DNA of 64,000 bases. It comes from an uncultured Ramlibacter sp. GTDB lineage: Bacteria > Pseudomonadota > Gammaproteobacteria > Burkholderiales > Burkholderiaceae_C. The DNA lies in NCBI RefSeq assembly GCF_936925435.1, contig NZ_CAKZHQ010000050.1, positions 62,001 through 126,000 on the forward strand, written 5' to 3'. Shown here piece by piece: positions 38,064-47,529 of the stretch; positions within the stretch are counted from its first letter, which is position 1, and the number at the start of each line of letters is the position of its first letter. The notes beneath the pieces were generated by a model. The model made no database searches. It was not told the origin of the DNA and worked only from the letters and a program-made list of their open reading frames with translations. The position numbers and the translations under genes are program-made.

Positions 38064-39440
38064 ATGGCTCGCCCGACATTCCCGTATTCGCTCGCACGCC
38101 TTGCATTGGCTGCGGGCTTGCTGCTGGCCGGCCCAGCCATGGCCCAGGTTGCAGGCCAGGTGGAGTTCTCCCGTGGCGTCGGCTTCGCGCAGTCACCGGG
38201 CGAGACGCCCCGCACGCTGGGCAAGGGATTGCCTCTGCGCCAGGGCGACCGCCTGACCACCTCCGAAGGCGCGTCTGCCATCATCAAGCTCGAAGATGGA
38301 ACCCGCATGACGGTGCGGCCCAATTCCGAAATGGTGTTGCAGACGTACCAGTTCAAGGAGGACGCGGCCGACAACACCATGCTGATGCAACTGGTGCGCG
38401 GCGGCTTCCGGGCCGTCACCGGGCTGATTTCCAAGAACGCGCCGGGCGCCGCGAGGATACAGACCAATACCGCCACCATCGGCATCCGCGGCACCGACTT
38501 CGACGCTCGCGTCTGCACCCGCGACTGCGCCACCGAGTCGTCGCGTGTGAGCGAGAACTCCCGGCCCAATACCGTGCAGGCCAGCGCCAAGGTGGTCAAC
38601 GCCCAGGGTGCGCTCAATGCGGTGGACGGTGCCGGCCAGCGCCGGCGGCTGGTCGACGGCGGCAGCGTCTATCCGGGAGACACCGTCGAAACCGGCGCCG
38701 GCACCCGTGCCATCCTGGCTTTCCGCGACGACACGCGGATCACGCTGGGTTCGACCACGCGGTTTCGCGTCGACAACTTCGTCTACGACGAAAGCAACGC
38801 TGGCGAAGGCCGCTTCCTGGCCTCCCTGCTCAAGGGCTCGGTGCGGGCCCTCACCGGTCTGATCGCCAAGGCCAACAGCCGCAACGTCGGCTTCAGCACC
38901 GCCACGGCGACCATCGGCGTGCGCGGCTCCGGCGCCGACCTGGTCTGCACCGGCGCTTGCGCCGGCGAGCCGGGCGACGGCAATTCGGGCCTGAGCATTT
39001 TTTCCTGGCTGGGCGGCTGGACCGTCCAGGAAACCGGCCAGACCGCCATCCAGTTGCTGCAGGCCGGCCAGGGCCTGTTCATCACGCCCACGGGCATTCG
39101 CACCATCACCAACCAGCCCGATGCCGAGGGGCAGCGGCCCGACGGCGTGACCCTGCCGCCCAAGCTGTTCGAGCGCGAGGAGATGTCCGGCGCCGAGGAG
39201 GGCCTGTTCGTCTTTGTCCGCGACGGCCATATCGAGCTGCTGACGGCCAACGACATCCTCCAGCTGGGCAAGGGCGAGGCCGGCTTTGCCGGCGCCAATG
39301 GCGAGACCAAGCGTCCGATCGACGTTCCCAAGTTCCTCGACTTCGACAGGCTTCCCCTGCCGAACTCCAGGAACCCCCTGCTGGTGAGCGTCCTGAACGA
39401 CAACAACGTCAATCGGGACAAGAACAACCAGTGCAAGTAG
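38064..39440 (+). CDS. periplasmic FecR-domain protein with two tandem repeats
   Basis: A 458-aa exported protein. The signal peptide is LARLALAAGLLLAGPAMA. Two homologous FecR-like units follow: the first has LRQGDRLTTSEGASAIIKLE and ends TNTATIGIRGTDFDARVC (about residues 50-150), the second has VYPGDTVETGAGTRAILAF and ends TATATIGVRGSGADLVC (about 205-300). FecR domains usually bind or sense in the periplasm; here no TM helix or sigma factor is associated. The ATG at 38064 follows GGAGG. It is 77 nt before a ShlB-type transporter on the same strand, suggesting a joint function. Confidence 0.85.
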   Translation: MARPTFPYSLARLALAAGLLLAGPAMAQVAGQVEFSRGVGFAQSPGETPRTLGKGLPLRQGDRLTTSEGASAIIKLEDGTRMTVRPNSEMVLQTYQFKEDAADNTMLMQLVRGGFRAVTGLISKNAPGAARIQTNTATIGIRGTDFDARVCTRDCATESSRVSENSRPNTVQASAKVVNAQGALNAVDGAGQRRRLVDGGSVYPGDTVETGAGTRAILAFRDDTRITLGSTTRFRVDNFVYDESNAGEGRFLASLLKGSVRALTGLIAKANSRNVGFSTATATIGVRGSGADLVCTGACAGEPGDGNSGLSIFSWLGGWTVQETGQTAIQLLQAGQGLFITPTGIRTITNQPDAEGQRPDGVTLPPKLFEREEMSGAEEGLFVFVRDGHIELLTANDILQLGKGEAGFAGANGETKRPIDVPKFLDFDRLPLPNSRNPLLVSVLNDNNVNRDKNNQCK

Positions 39441-39517
39441 GGCGCACGGGGCTGGTGACAAGCTCAGCAGGGTGCGACAATCCGCGCTCATTTGACGCCA
39501 AAGAGGGCCAAAGGACT

Positions 39518-41164
39518 ATGGTGAACGGGTTTTTGCCACGCTGTTCGAGCCGGGGCCGGGGCAGTCCCTTGACCGCACTGGCCATCGCCATCCTGGCCGC
39601 TTGCGGCGCGGTCCATGCCCAGACGGCGCCCAAGCCCGTTGCCACCCCCATGCCCGCGCCAGCGCCGGCTGCCGTCTTCCAGATCAGGGGCTTCAAGGTC
39701 ACCGGTGACAACCCGCTGGGCGACGGCGAGACATCGCGCATCCTGGCGCCCTTTCTGCGGGCCAACGCCACGATCGAGACGCTGCAGCAGGCCACGGCAG
39801 CCCTGGAAGCGCAGCTGCGCAGCAAGGGCTATGGCCTGCACCGTGTGGCCCTGCCGCCGCAGGAGGTGGGCGACACGGTGACGCTCAACATCGTGACCTT
39901 CACCATCAGCAAGGTCGCCATCGAGGGCGCTAGCCTGTACGACGAGGGCAATATCCGCCGCTCGCTGCCCGAGCTGCGCGAAGGCCAGACGCCCAACTTC
40001 AAGACCCTGGCCATCCAGTCGGCCATTGCCAACGAAAACCCCAACAAGCAGCTGCAGGTGGGTATCCGTGAGGCCGACGAGCCCGATCGCATCGACGCCA
40101 CCATCACGGTGAAGGAGGCCCGTCCCTGGACCTTCGGCGTCGGCCTGTCCAATGCCGGCTCCGACTCTTCCGGCCACGACCGCCTCACCATCTCTGGCGG
40201 CCACACCAACCTGTTCAACCTGGACCACCAGTTCGTCGGCGCCTACACCACCTCGGTGGAGCGTTCGGACGACGTCAGGCAGTTTGGCTTGTCGTACAAG
40301 ATTCCGCTGTACAGCCTGGGCGGCGTGGTGGGGGCGACCTACACCAAGTCCGACGTGGTCGGCGACTTCGGCACCTTCAATAGCACCGGCGCCGGCCACA
40401 CCTTCGGCCTGAACTACACCTGGTATCTGCCGCCCGAGGGCGGGCGCCGCAGCTACGTCATGCTGGCGTTCGACGACAAGGTGTTCGACGCCTCCAAGAT
40501 CAACGACACCGTGGTCCAGGGCCAGACCGACCGGCGCAGCCGTCCGCTGACCGTGGGCTACACGGCGCGCACCGAGTCCGATGCCTCCGTCTGGGGCTAC
40601 AACCTGGATTTCGCGGCCAATACCAGCAGCGGCGCCAACAACGACCTCGCGTCCTACCAGGCAGAAGATCCTCGCATCACCACCACCCATTGGATGGTGT
40701 TGCATGGCGGCGGAGCCTATACGATGCCGTTCGCCACGGGCTGGCAGTTCGGTGCGCGCGGCAGCTTTCAGTACAGCCCCGACGCCCTGATTTCCGGCGA
40801 GCAGTTCGGCCTGGGCGGCCTCAGTTCGGTGCGCGGCACCAGCCTGGACCGGCCGATCTCGGGCGACAAGGGGCTGGTGGCCACGGTGGAAGTCACCACG
40901 CCCGAGGTGTTTCCAGGCCTGCGCCTGCTGGGTTTCATCGATGCTGGCTGGCTGGGCAGCAACAGCCCGGAGAGTTTTGGCAAGCCCACCAGCGACCACC
41001 TGGCCAGCCTGGGCCTGGGCCTGCGCTACGGCAAGGGCCCGCTGATCCTGTCGCTGGACTATGGCCGTCTGGTCCTGGGCAGCAAGGTCCCCCAGGCCGC
41101 CAATTCCGCGGCGCCCGAGAAGGGCGACGATAAGCTTTACTTCAATCTCGCGCTGCGTTTCTGA
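39518..41164 (+). CDS. ShlB/FhaC-type outer-membrane transporter (two-partner secretion, orphan)
   Basis: A 548-aa TpsB-like protein. A signal peptide (cleavage near AVHA, residue 34) precedes a POTRA segment (VFQIRGFKVTGDNPL onward) and a ShlB 16-strand barrel. The lid-lock motif appears as SSVRGTSLD near residue 445 (family consensus VRGY/F), and the C-terminus ends FNLALRF with the terminal Phe needed for outer-membrane insertion. TpsB proteins export large TpsA exoproteins. No TpsA gene lies in the window, so the substrate is elsewhere or the protein works with the FecR gene upstream. The ATG follows AAAGGAC. Confidence 0.88.
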   Translation: MVNGFLPRCSSRGRGSPLTALAIAILAACGAVHAQTAPKPVATPMPAPAPAAVFQIRGFKVTGDNPLGDGETSRILAPFLRANATIETLQQATAALEAQLRSKGYGLHRVALPPQEVGDTVTLNIVTFTISKVAIEGASLYDEGNIRRSLPELREGQTPNFKTLAIQSAIANENPNKQLQVGIREADEPDRIDATITVKEARPWTFGVGLSNAGSDSSGHDRLTISGGHTNLFNLDHQFVGAYTTSVERSDDVRQFGLSYKIPLYSLGGVVGATYTKSDVVGDFGTFNSTGAGHTFGLNYTWYLPPEGGRRSYVMLAFDDKVFDASKINDTVVQGQTDRRSRPLTVGYTARTESDASVWGYNLDFAANTSSGANNDLASYQAEDPRITTTHWMVLHGGGAYTMPFATGWQFGARGSFQYSPDALISGEQFGLGGLSSVRGTSLDRPISGDKGLVATVEVTTPEVFPGLRLLGFIDAGWLGSNSPESFGKPTSDHLASLGLGLRYGKGPLILSLDYGRLVLGSKVPQAANSAAPEKGDDKLYFNLALRF

Positions 41165-41184
41165 CGCGGCGCCAAGGCAGTTCC

Positions 41185-41595
41185 ATGGCAGGCTTGCGCA
41201 CCGACACGCCCACTCCCGTTTCACTCACGGCGCATGGCCGCTCGCGGGAGCTGGAAATCACTTTTTCCGACGGCGCGCACTTTCGCATCCCGTTCGAGCT
41301 GATGCGCGTGTATTCGCCGTCCGCCGAGGTGCAGGGCCACGGCCCGGGCCAGGAGGTGCTGCAAACCGGCAAGCGCGAGGTCGAACTCACCGCCCTCGAG
41401 CCGGTGGGCAACTACGCGGTCCAGCCTTCTTTCTCGGACGGCCACGACACTGGCATCTTTTCCTGGGACTACCTGTACCACCTGGGTTCCCAGCAGGGGC
41501 AGCTGTGGGGCGACTACGAGCAGCGCCTGGCCAAGGCCGGTGTCAGCCGCGACGCGCCCATGGCCGGCAAGGCCGACCATGCCTGCGGACACTGA
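41185..41595 (+). CDS. DUF971 (gamma-butyrobetaine hydroxylase N-terminal-like) protein
   Basis: A 136-aa protein with the DUF971 fold pattern: RELEITFSDGAHFRIPFELMRVYSPSAEVQ near residue 20, and GNYAVQPSFSDGHDTGIFSWDYLYHLG near residue 75. No catalytic residues are known for the family. Its habitual place just before ubiE, as here, suggests a link with quinone biosynthesis or Fe-S/iron handling, but this rests on context only. Confidence 0.85.
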   Translation: MAGLRTDTPTPVSLTAHGRSRELEITFSDGAHFRIPFELMRVYSPSAEVQGHGPGQEVLQTGKREVELTALEPVGNYAVQPSFSDGHDTGIFSWDYLYHLGSQQGQLWGDYEQRLAKAGVSRDAPMAGKADHACGH

Positions 41596-41600
41596 ACGCG

Positions 41601-41650
41601 GATCGCTATCAATTCGGTAGCGTCTGAGGCAGCGGGGGCGGGGCTGGTAG
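41601..41650 (+). repeat. dispersed stem-loop element, copy C (divergent)
   Basis: A stem CGCTA/TAGCG with a 9-nt loop is followed by CTGAGGCAGCGGGGGCGGGG. The core GCTATCAATTCGGTAGCG matches copies A and D. The tail is more diverged. It lies between DUF971 and ubiE. Confidence 0.6.
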
Positions 41651-41740
41651 CGAAAATGCATCACAAGCCTGAGTGGATTCCCTGCATTGGTGCAGGGTTG
41701 TCCTCTGCGCAGCGCTGATTGCCCGTAGCATCAAGGCTTC

Positions 41741-42472
41741 ATGAGCACAACCCATTTCGGCTTCGAATCCGTCGACGAGCGCGAGAAAGCGCGGCGTGTG
41801 CGCGGCGTCTTCGATTCGGTCGCCTCCAAGTACGACCTGATGAACGACCTCATGTCGATGGGCCTGCACCGCGCATGGAAGGCCTATACCGTGCTGGTGG
41901 CCAACCTCCAGCCAGGCCAGCAGGTGCTGGACATCGCCGGCGGCACCGGCGACCTGGCCCTGGCGTTTGCCGCCAAGGTGGGGCCGACCGGGCGCGTGGT
42001 CCACACCGACATCAACGAGGCCATGCTGCGCACCGGCCGCGACCGGCTGCTGGACAAGGGTGTGGTCCTGCCAACCCTGGTCTGCGATGCCGAGAAGCTG
42101 CCCTTTGCCAGCGGCAGTTTCGACCTGGTCAGCGTGGCCTTCGGCCTGCGCAACATGACGCACAAGGACGCGGCGCTGGCCGAGATGAACCGTGTGCTCA
42201 AGCCCGGCGGCAAGCTGCTGGTGCTCGAATTCTCCAAGGTGGCCCAGCCGCTGACGAAGGCCTACGACTGGTATTCGTTCAAGGTGTTGCCGCAATTGGG
42301 AAAACTGGTGGCCGGCGACGACGCCAGCTACCGCTACCTGGCCGAATCCATCCGCATGCATCCCGGCCAGGAAGAACTCAGAACCCTGATGAAAAAAGCT
42401 GGTTTCGGCCACGTGGACTATCACAACCTGACGGGCGGCATCGTGGCTTTGCATGTTGGAATCAAGTGCTGA
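41741..42472 (+). CDS. ubiE: ubiquinone/menaquinone biosynthesis C-methyltransferase
   Basis: A 243-aa class I SAM methyltransferase adding the C2 methyl in ubiquinone synthesis. SAM motif I is [15 protein letters not shown] near residue 66. The UbiE signature [17 protein letters not shown] is near residue 32, and the C-terminal [15 protein letters not shown] is the family end. It opens a run with Tim44, ubiJ and ubiB. Confidence 0.96.
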   Translation: MSTTHFGFESVDEREKARRVRGVFDSVASKYDLMNDLMSMGLHRAWKAYTVLVANLQPGQQVLDIAGGTGDLALAFAAKVGPTGRVVHTDINEAMLRTGRDRLLDKGVVLPTLVCDAEKLPFASGSFDLVSVAFGLRNMTHKDAALAEMNRVLKPGGKLLVLEFSKVAQPLTKAYDWYSFKVLPQLGKLVAGDDASYRYLAESIRMHPGQEELRTLMKKAGFGHVDYHNLTGGIVALHVGIKC

Positions 42473-42496
42473 AACATCGGCGATGAAGGACAAATC

Positions 42497-43480
42497 ATGA
42501 AACTCTGGTCTTTGGCCCTGGTGGCCGTGCTGGCCCTGGGTGGCCTCAATGCCGAGGCGGCCAAGCGGATGGGTGGCGGCGGCTCGATCGGCCAGCAGTC
42601 GGGCAACGTGACGCAGCGCCAGGCGGCGCCCGCCCAACCGGCAGCGCCTGCCGGCGCGCAGACCCAGGCGGTCAAGCCCGCCACGGCAGCGCCGGCGGCG
42701 GCGCCCAAGCGCCCCTGGGGTGCCATGCTCGGCGGCCTGGCCGCCGGCCTCGGCCTGGCCTGGTTGGCCAGCTCGCTGGGCCTGGGCGCAGCGTTCGGTC
42801 AGTTCCTGACCATCGCCCTGCTGGTGCTGGTGGTCATGGTGGTGATCGGCTTCATCATGCGTGCCCGCCGCGGCGCGGCCAGCCCCACGGCCGGTGGCCG
42901 TCCGCTGGCTTTCGAAGGCGCAGGCGCACCGGCCGACACGGCCACGGCGCCACCACAGTACAGCCCGGACAAGGTGGGCAACGACGCATCGGCCCGGCCC
43001 TGGGAGCGCAACTCCATGGCCTTCGAGGCCGGCAAATACGGCCAGAACGGCGTGCAGATCGGCTCGGCGCTCGGCGGTTCGCAGTCCTGGGGGATTCCTG
43101 CCGGCTTCGACGCCGAGGGCTTCATCAGCGCCGCCAAGCGCAATTTCGTGTCGCTGCAGGATGCCTGGGACAAGTCCGACATCCCGTCGCTGCGGGCCAT
43201 GATGACCGATGAGATGCTCAGCGAGATCCGCTCCCAGCTGGCCGAGCGCGAGACCCACATCGGCGGCCAGGTGAACAAGACCGACGTGGTCATGCTCGAT
43301 GCCCAGTTGCTGGGCATCGAGGACCTGGGCGAGCACTACATGGCCAGCGTGGAGTTCTCCGGCATGATCCGCGAGGAGCCGTCGGCCGGCCCGAGCCCGT
43401 TCCGCGAGGTCTGGAACATGACCAAGCCGCGCAGCGGCACCAGCGGCTGGCTGGTGGCGGGCGTGCAGGCGCTGCAGTAG
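42497..43480 (+). CDS. Tim44-like domain protein
   Basis: A 327-aa membrane-associated protein. The N-terminus has a signal-like segment (MKLWSLALVAVLALGGLNAEA). A TM pair lies around residues 75-125 (GLAAGLGLAWLASSLGLGAA and FLTIALLVLVVMVVIGFIM). The C-terminal 130 residues form a Tim44 cavity domain (GFISAAKRNFVSLQDAWDKSD). Bacterial Tim44-like proteins occur beside ubi genes; lipid or quinone-intermediate handling is plausible but unproven. Confidence 0.85.
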   Translation: MKLWSLALVAVLALGGLNAEAAKRMGGGGSIGQQSGNVTQRQAAPAQPAAPAGAQTQAVKPATAAPAAAPKRPWGAMLGGLAAGLGLAWLASSLGLGAAFGQFLTIALLVLVVMVVIGFIMRARRGAASPTAGGRPLAFEGAGAPADTATAPPQYSPDKVGNDASARPWERNSMAFEAGKYGQNGVQIGSALGGSQSWGIPAGFDAEGFISAAKRNFVSLQDAWDKSDIPSLRAMMTDEMLSEIRSQLAERETHIGGQVNKTDVVMLDAQLLGIEDLGEHYMASVEFSGMIREEPSAGPSPFREVWNMTKPRSGTSGWLVAGVQALQ

Positions 43481-43530
43481 TGCGTGTCCGGCGGGCTCCG
43501 CCGGCAAAATCTCTTGAATAATGGGGGACT

Positions 43531-44067
43531 ATGGCAACACAGTCCCCCATTCCGTTTCTGGACGGCCTTTTCGACAAGGTCGCCAGCACCCTGCAGCCGC
43601 CAGGCTGGGCGATCGATGAGATCCAGAGGCGCCTGGTCCTGCTGCTCAACCACGTGTTGATGCAGGAGCCGCAAGCGCGCGAACGCCTGGCGCGGCAGTC
43701 CGGCAGGGTGGTGGAGGCGCAGTGGCGGGTCTTCGTGGTGCGGCTGGCCGCCACCCCGGCCGGCCTGCTGGAACTGGCGCCGGCCGCGGCCGCGCCTGAC
43801 CTGACCCTGACGCTCACCGACGAATCGCCGCTGGGCCTGGCGCAGGCGGCGGTGCGTGGCGACAAGCCGCCGATCCGCATTGCCGGCGACGTGCAGTTCG
43901 CCGCCGAGATCAACTGGCTGGTGGACAACGTGCGCTGGGACCTGGAAGAAGACCTCGCGCGCCTGGTCGGCGACGCGCCGGCCCACGCCGCCGCGCAGGT
44001 GGCGCGGCGCGTGGCACAGGCTTTGCGCGGGTTCGCCGCTCCTGCGGCAGGCCCGGGGCCGGCATGA
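43531..44067 (+). CDS. ubiJ: ubiquinone biosynthesis accessory factor UbiJ (SCP2 domain)
   Basis: A 178-aa protein with an SCP2 sterol-carrier-like domain (about residues 15-125) that holds polyprenyl intermediates in the soluble Ubi complex. The C-terminus is helical and basic ([16 protein letters not shown]). It overlaps ubiB by 4 nt (ATGA), the UbiE-J-B arrangement typical for proteobacteria. Confidence 0.88.
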   Translation: MATQSPIPFLDGLFDKVASTLQPPGWAIDEIQRRLVLLLNHVLMQEPQARERLARQSGRVVEAQWRVFVVRLAATPAGLLELAPAAAAPDLTLTLTDESPLGLAQAAVRGDKPPIRIAGDVQFAAEINWLVDNVRWDLEEDLARLVGDAPAHAAAQVARRVAQALRGFAAPAAGPGPA

Positions 44068-45632
44068 CCCGTATCCTGCGCGGCATCTACATCGTCTGGA
44101 TCATCCTGCGCTACGGGCTGGATGAGTTGGTGCTCAACAGCTTCCGCCAGCCCTGGCTGCACGGCGTGGCGCGGGTGATCAGCTTCGGCCGCAGGCTGGA
44201 CGCCCCGCGCGGCCAGCGCCTGCGCGAGGCGCTGGAGCAGCTCGGTCCGATCTTCGTCAAGTTCGGCCAGGTCATGTCGACCCGGCGCGACCTGCTGCCG
44301 GCCGACATCGCCGACGAACTGGCCCGCCTGCAGGACCGCGTGCCGCCTTTCGACTCTGCGATCGCCATCGCCACCATCGAGCGGGCTTTCCGCCGCCCGG
44401 TGGACAGCGTCTTTGCCAGCTTCGAGCGCGAGCCGGTGGCCAGCGCCTCGATCGCCCAGGTGCACTTCGCCACGCTGCTGGACAAGCACGGCGCCACGCG
44501 CGAGGTGGCGGTCAAGGTGCTGCGCCCGGGCATGCTGCCGGTGATCGAGAAGGATCTGGGCCTGATGCGCATGATGGCCGGCTGGGTGGAAAACCTGTCG
44601 GCCGACGGCAAGCGCCTGAAACCGCGCGAGGTGGTGGCCGAATTCGACAAATACCTGCACGACGAGCTGGACCTGGTGCGCGAAGCCGCCAACGCCGCCC
44701 AGCTGCGCCGCAACATGACGGGACTGGACCTGGTGCTGATCCCCGAGATGCACTGGGACTTCTGCCACCCTGAGGTCATCGTGATGGAGCGCATGCACGG
44801 CGTTCCCATCAGCCAGACCGAGCGCCTGCGCCAGGCCGGCGTGGACCTGGGCAAGCTGGCGCGCGATGGCGTGACGATCTTTTTCACCCAGGTCTTTCGC
44901 GACGGCTTTTTCCACGCCGACATGCACCCGGGCAACATCCAGGTCAGTCTGGATCCGGCCACCTTCGGGCGCTACATCTCGCTGGATTTCGGCATCATTG
45001 GCACGCTGACGGAGCACGACAAGGAGTACCTGGCGCAGAACTTCACGGCCTTCTTCCGGCGCGATTACAAGCGGGTGGCGCAGCTGCACATCGAGTCGGG
45101 CTGGGTGCCGCCGGAGACCCGGGTCGACGAGCTGGAGGCGGCGGTGCGTACCGTCTGCGAGCCGTACTTCGACCGGCCGCTCAAGGAAATCTCCCTGGGC
45201 ATGGTGCTGATGCGGCTGTTCCAGACCTCGCGCCGCTTCCATGTGGAGATCCAACCGCAGCTGGTGCTGCTGCAAAAAACCCTGCTCAACATCGAGGGCC
45301 TGGGGCGCCAGCTCGACCCGGAGCTGGACCTGTGGCACACGGCCAAGCCCTTCCTGGAGCGCTGGATGATCGAGCAGATCGGCCCGCAAAAGCTGCTGGA
45401 CGAACTGCGCGACCAGGCGCCGCGCTATGCCAAGCTGCTGCCCGACCTGCCGCGCCTGCTGCACGACTTCCTGCAGCGCGGCGCCGCTGGCAGCGACGAC
45501 CGGCACGTCAAGGAGCTGCTGGCCGAGCAAAAGCGCACCAACCGCCTGCTGCAGGCCATCATCTACGGCGGCCTGGGTTTTGCTTTGGGTCTGGTCGTGA
45601 TGCAACTGGTGGTGCGCGTGCGGCTGTTCTGA
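44064..45632 (+). CDS. ubiB: ubiquinone biosynthesis regulatory kinase-like protein UbiB
   Basis: A 522-aa atypical kinase/ATPase of the ABC1/ADCK family. The KxGQ motif is [16 protein letters not shown] near residue 71. The Ala-rich loop reads [14 protein letters not shown] near 128, the HxDxHPGNI catalytic loop is HADMHPGNI near 286, and the metal site is LDFGIIG near 307. Two C-terminal TM helices anchor it. It is needed for ubiquinone synthesis and binds prenyl intermediates. Confidence 0.95.
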   Translation: MTRILRGIYIVWIILRYGLDELVLNSFRQPWLHGVARVISFGRRLDAPRGQRLREALEQLGPIFVKFGQVMSTRRDLLPADIADELARLQDRVPPFDSAIAIATIERAFRRPVDSVFASFEREPVASASIAQVHFATLLDKHGATREVAVKVLRPGMLPVIEKDLGLMRMMAGWVENLSADGKRLKPREVVAEFDKYLHDELDLVREAANAAQLRRNMTGLDLVLIPEMHWDFCHPEVIVMERMHGVPISQTERLRQAGVDLGKLARDGVTIFFTQVFRDGFFHADMHPGNIQVSLDPATFGRYISLDFGIIGTLTEHDKEYLAQNFTAFFRRDYKRVAQLHIESGWVPPETRVDELEAAVRTVCEPYFDRPLKEISLGMVLMRLFQTSRRFHVEIQPQLVLLQKTLLNIEGLGRQLDPELDLWHTAKPFLERWMIEQIGPQKLLDELRDQAPRYAKLLPDLPRLLHDFLQRGAAGSDDRHVKELLAEQKRTNRLLQAIIYGGLGFALGLVVMQLVVRVRLF

Positions 45633-45688
45633 GGGCGGCTGATTTTCCGGATAATCCGCGGGCGCCGAAAAAACGAGAGGAGTGAGCC

Positions 45689-47131
45689 GTGCTTTTGACC
45701 CTGGTCTTCGTCTACCTGTTGATCACCATCGCCATCGGCCTGTATGCGGCCAAGCGGGTGAAAAACACAGCCGACTTCGCCATCGCCGGGCGCAGCCTGC
45801 CCCTGGTGATGATCGTCACCACCACCTTCGCCACCTGGTTCGGCTCGGAGACGGTGCTGGGCATCCCGGCCAAGTTTGTCAGCGGTGGCCTCAACGGCGT
45901 CATCGAGGACCCCTTCGGCGCCGGCACCTGCCTGATCCTGGTCGGCCTGTTCTTCGCCGGCAAGCTGTACCGCATGACGCTGCTGACCATCAGCGACTAC
46001 TACCGCGAGCGCTACGGCCGCACGGTGGAAGTGGCCTGCTCTCTGATCATCATGCTCAGTTACCTGGGCTGGGTATCGGCCCAGGTCACGGCCCTGGGCC
46101 TGGTGTTCCACGTGCTGTCCGGCGGCGCCATCAGCGTGCCCGTGGGCATGGTGATCGGCGTGGTCTCCATCCTGGCCTACACCCTGTTCGGCGGCATGTG
46201 GTCGGTGGCGATCACCGACTTCATCCAGATGATCGTCCTGGTGGTCGGCCTGGCCGTGCTGGCGGTGTTCGCCGCCGACATGGCCGGCGGCGCCGACAAG
46301 GTGATCAGCCTGGCCCTCAGCAAGGATCTGTTCAAGTTCTGGCCCGAACCCAATCTCAAGGACATGATCTTCTTCTTTGCCGCGGGCATCACGATGATGC
46401 TGGGCTCCATTCCCCAGCAGGACGTGTTCCAGCGCGTGATGTCGGCCAACAGCGAGAGCGCCGCCCGCAAGGGCCCGGTGATCGGTGGCATCTGCTACAT
46501 CCTGTTCGCCTTCGTGCCCATGTTCCTGGTGGCCAGCGCCCTGATCATCATGCCGGAGCAGACCGCCGCCCTGCTCAAGGACGACCCGCAGAAGGTGCTG
46601 CCCACCCTGGTGCTCGAGAAGATGCCCTTCGTCATGCAGGTGCTGTTTTTCGGCGCGCTGCTGTCGGCCATCAAGTCGACCGCCTCGGCCACCCTGCTGG
46701 CGCCCAGCGTGACCTTCACCGAGAACATCTGGCGCCAGTTCCGCCCGCGCACCAGCGACCGCCAGGAGCTGCGGACCATGCGCATCACCGTGCTGGTGTT
46801 CAGCTGCTGCGTGCTGGCTTATGCCATCTACATGCAGGGCACGTCGATTTACGAAATGGTCTCCGGCGCCTACCAGGTCACCCTGGTGGGCGCCTTTGTG
46901 CCGCTGGTCTTTGGCCTGTACTGGAAGAAGGCCACCACCCAGGGCGCGATCTTCTCCATCGTGCTGGGCCTGCTGGCCTGGCTGCTGTTCATGGTGACGC
47001 CGGCTGGCGAGGCCTTCCCGGGCCAGCTGGCTGGCCTGCTGGCCAGCTTGGCGGGCATGCTGATCGGCTCGCTGGGGCCGCAGGCCATTCGCAACAGCCA
47101 GGGTTCGCACCACAGGCTGGCCGGCGCCTGA
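45689..47131 (+). CDS. sodium:solute symporter family protein
   Basis: A 480-aa SSS-family transporter with about 13 TM helices. The sodium-site region is ADFAIAGRSLPLVMIVTTTFATWFGSETVLG near residue 30, and the family stretch SAIKSTASATLLAPSVTFTENIW is near 330. The start is a GTG at 45689 with AGGAG 6-7 nt upstream. The substrate is unknown; the closest relatives carry organic acids or amino acids. It lies 56 nt after ubiB. Confidence 0.88.
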   Translation: MLLTLVFVYLLITIAIGLYAAKRVKNTADFAIAGRSLPLVMIVTTTFATWFGSETVLGIPAKFVSGGLNGVIEDPFGAGTCLILVGLFFAGKLYRMTLLTISDYYRERYGRTVEVACSLIIMLSYLGWVSAQVTALGLVFHVLSGGAISVPVGMVIGVVSILAYTLFGGMWSVAITDFIQMIVLVVGLAVLAVFAADMAGGADKVISLALSKDLFKFWPEPNLKDMIFFFAAGITMMLGSIPQQDVFQRVMSANSESAARKGPVIGGICYILFAFVPMFLVASALIIMPEQTAALLKDDPQKVLPTLVLEKMPFVMQVLFFGALLSAIKSTASATLLAPSVTFTENIWRQFRPRTSDRQELRTMRITVLVFSCCVLAYAIYMQGTSIYEMVSGAYQVTLVGAFVPLVFGLYWKKATTQGAIFSIVLGLLAWLLFMVTPAGEAFPGQLAGLLASLAGMLIGSLGPQAIRNSQGSHHRLAGA

Positions 47132-47142
47132 GCGGGCCGGGA

Positions 47143-47168
47143 GGCGGGGGTCGACCCCCGCCTATAAT
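47143..47168. promoter_or_regulatory. 20-bp perfect palindrome abutting a TATAAT box
   Basis: GGCGGGGGTCGACCCCCGCC (47143-47162) is perfectly self-complementary and runs straight into TATAAT (47163-47168, plus strand). The next gene starts at 47204. It can be a hairpin at the end of the symporter transcript, an operator over the FmdB-DUF502-aspS promoter, or both. It lacks a T run. Confidence 0.7.
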
Positions 47169-47203
47169 TGAGGGTTTTGCAGTCGCGAGGCTTCTTCGAC
47201 GCC

Positions 47204-47521
47204 ATGCCCATTTACGCTTACAAATGCAGCTCCTGCGGCCATGCCAAGGATGTCCTGCAAAAAATGTCCGATGACCCGCTGACCGTTTGCCCGGCCTGCG
47301 GCGCTGCTGCTTTCAGCAAGCAGCTGACCGCCGCTGGCTTCCAGCTCAAGGGCTCGGGCTGGTACGCCACCGATTTCCGCAACGGCCCCAGCCCGGCACC
47401 GGCAGCTTCGAGCGCGCCCGCCGCGGATGCTGCCAAGCCGGCCGAGACCGCAGCCCCCAAGCCCGCCGACAGCAAGCCGGCGACCAAGACCGACACGCCC
47501 TCGGCCTCGGCTGGCGACTGA
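47204..47521 (+). CDS. FmdB-type zinc-ribbon protein
   Basis: A 105-aa putative regulatory protein. It starts MPIYAYKCSSCGHAKDVLQK and has a second cysteine pair CPACG, forming a four-Cys zinc ribbon (residues 8-36). The C-terminal third is Ala/Pro/Lys-rich and disordered. The ATG at 47204 gives the family start. It heads a run with DUF502 and aspS. Confidence 0.9.
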   Translation: MPIYAYKCSSCGHAKDVLQKMSDDPLTVCPACGAAAFSKQLTAAGFQLKGSGWYATDFRNGPSPAPAASSAPAADAAKPAETAAPKPADSKPATKTDTPSASAGD

Positions 47522-47529
47522 AAGACCCC

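Noticed and set aside
43290-45605. A 771-codon open frame antisense to Tim44, ubiJ and ubiB
   Set aside because: Shadow; composition is His/Gln/Arg/Leu-rich without a domain.
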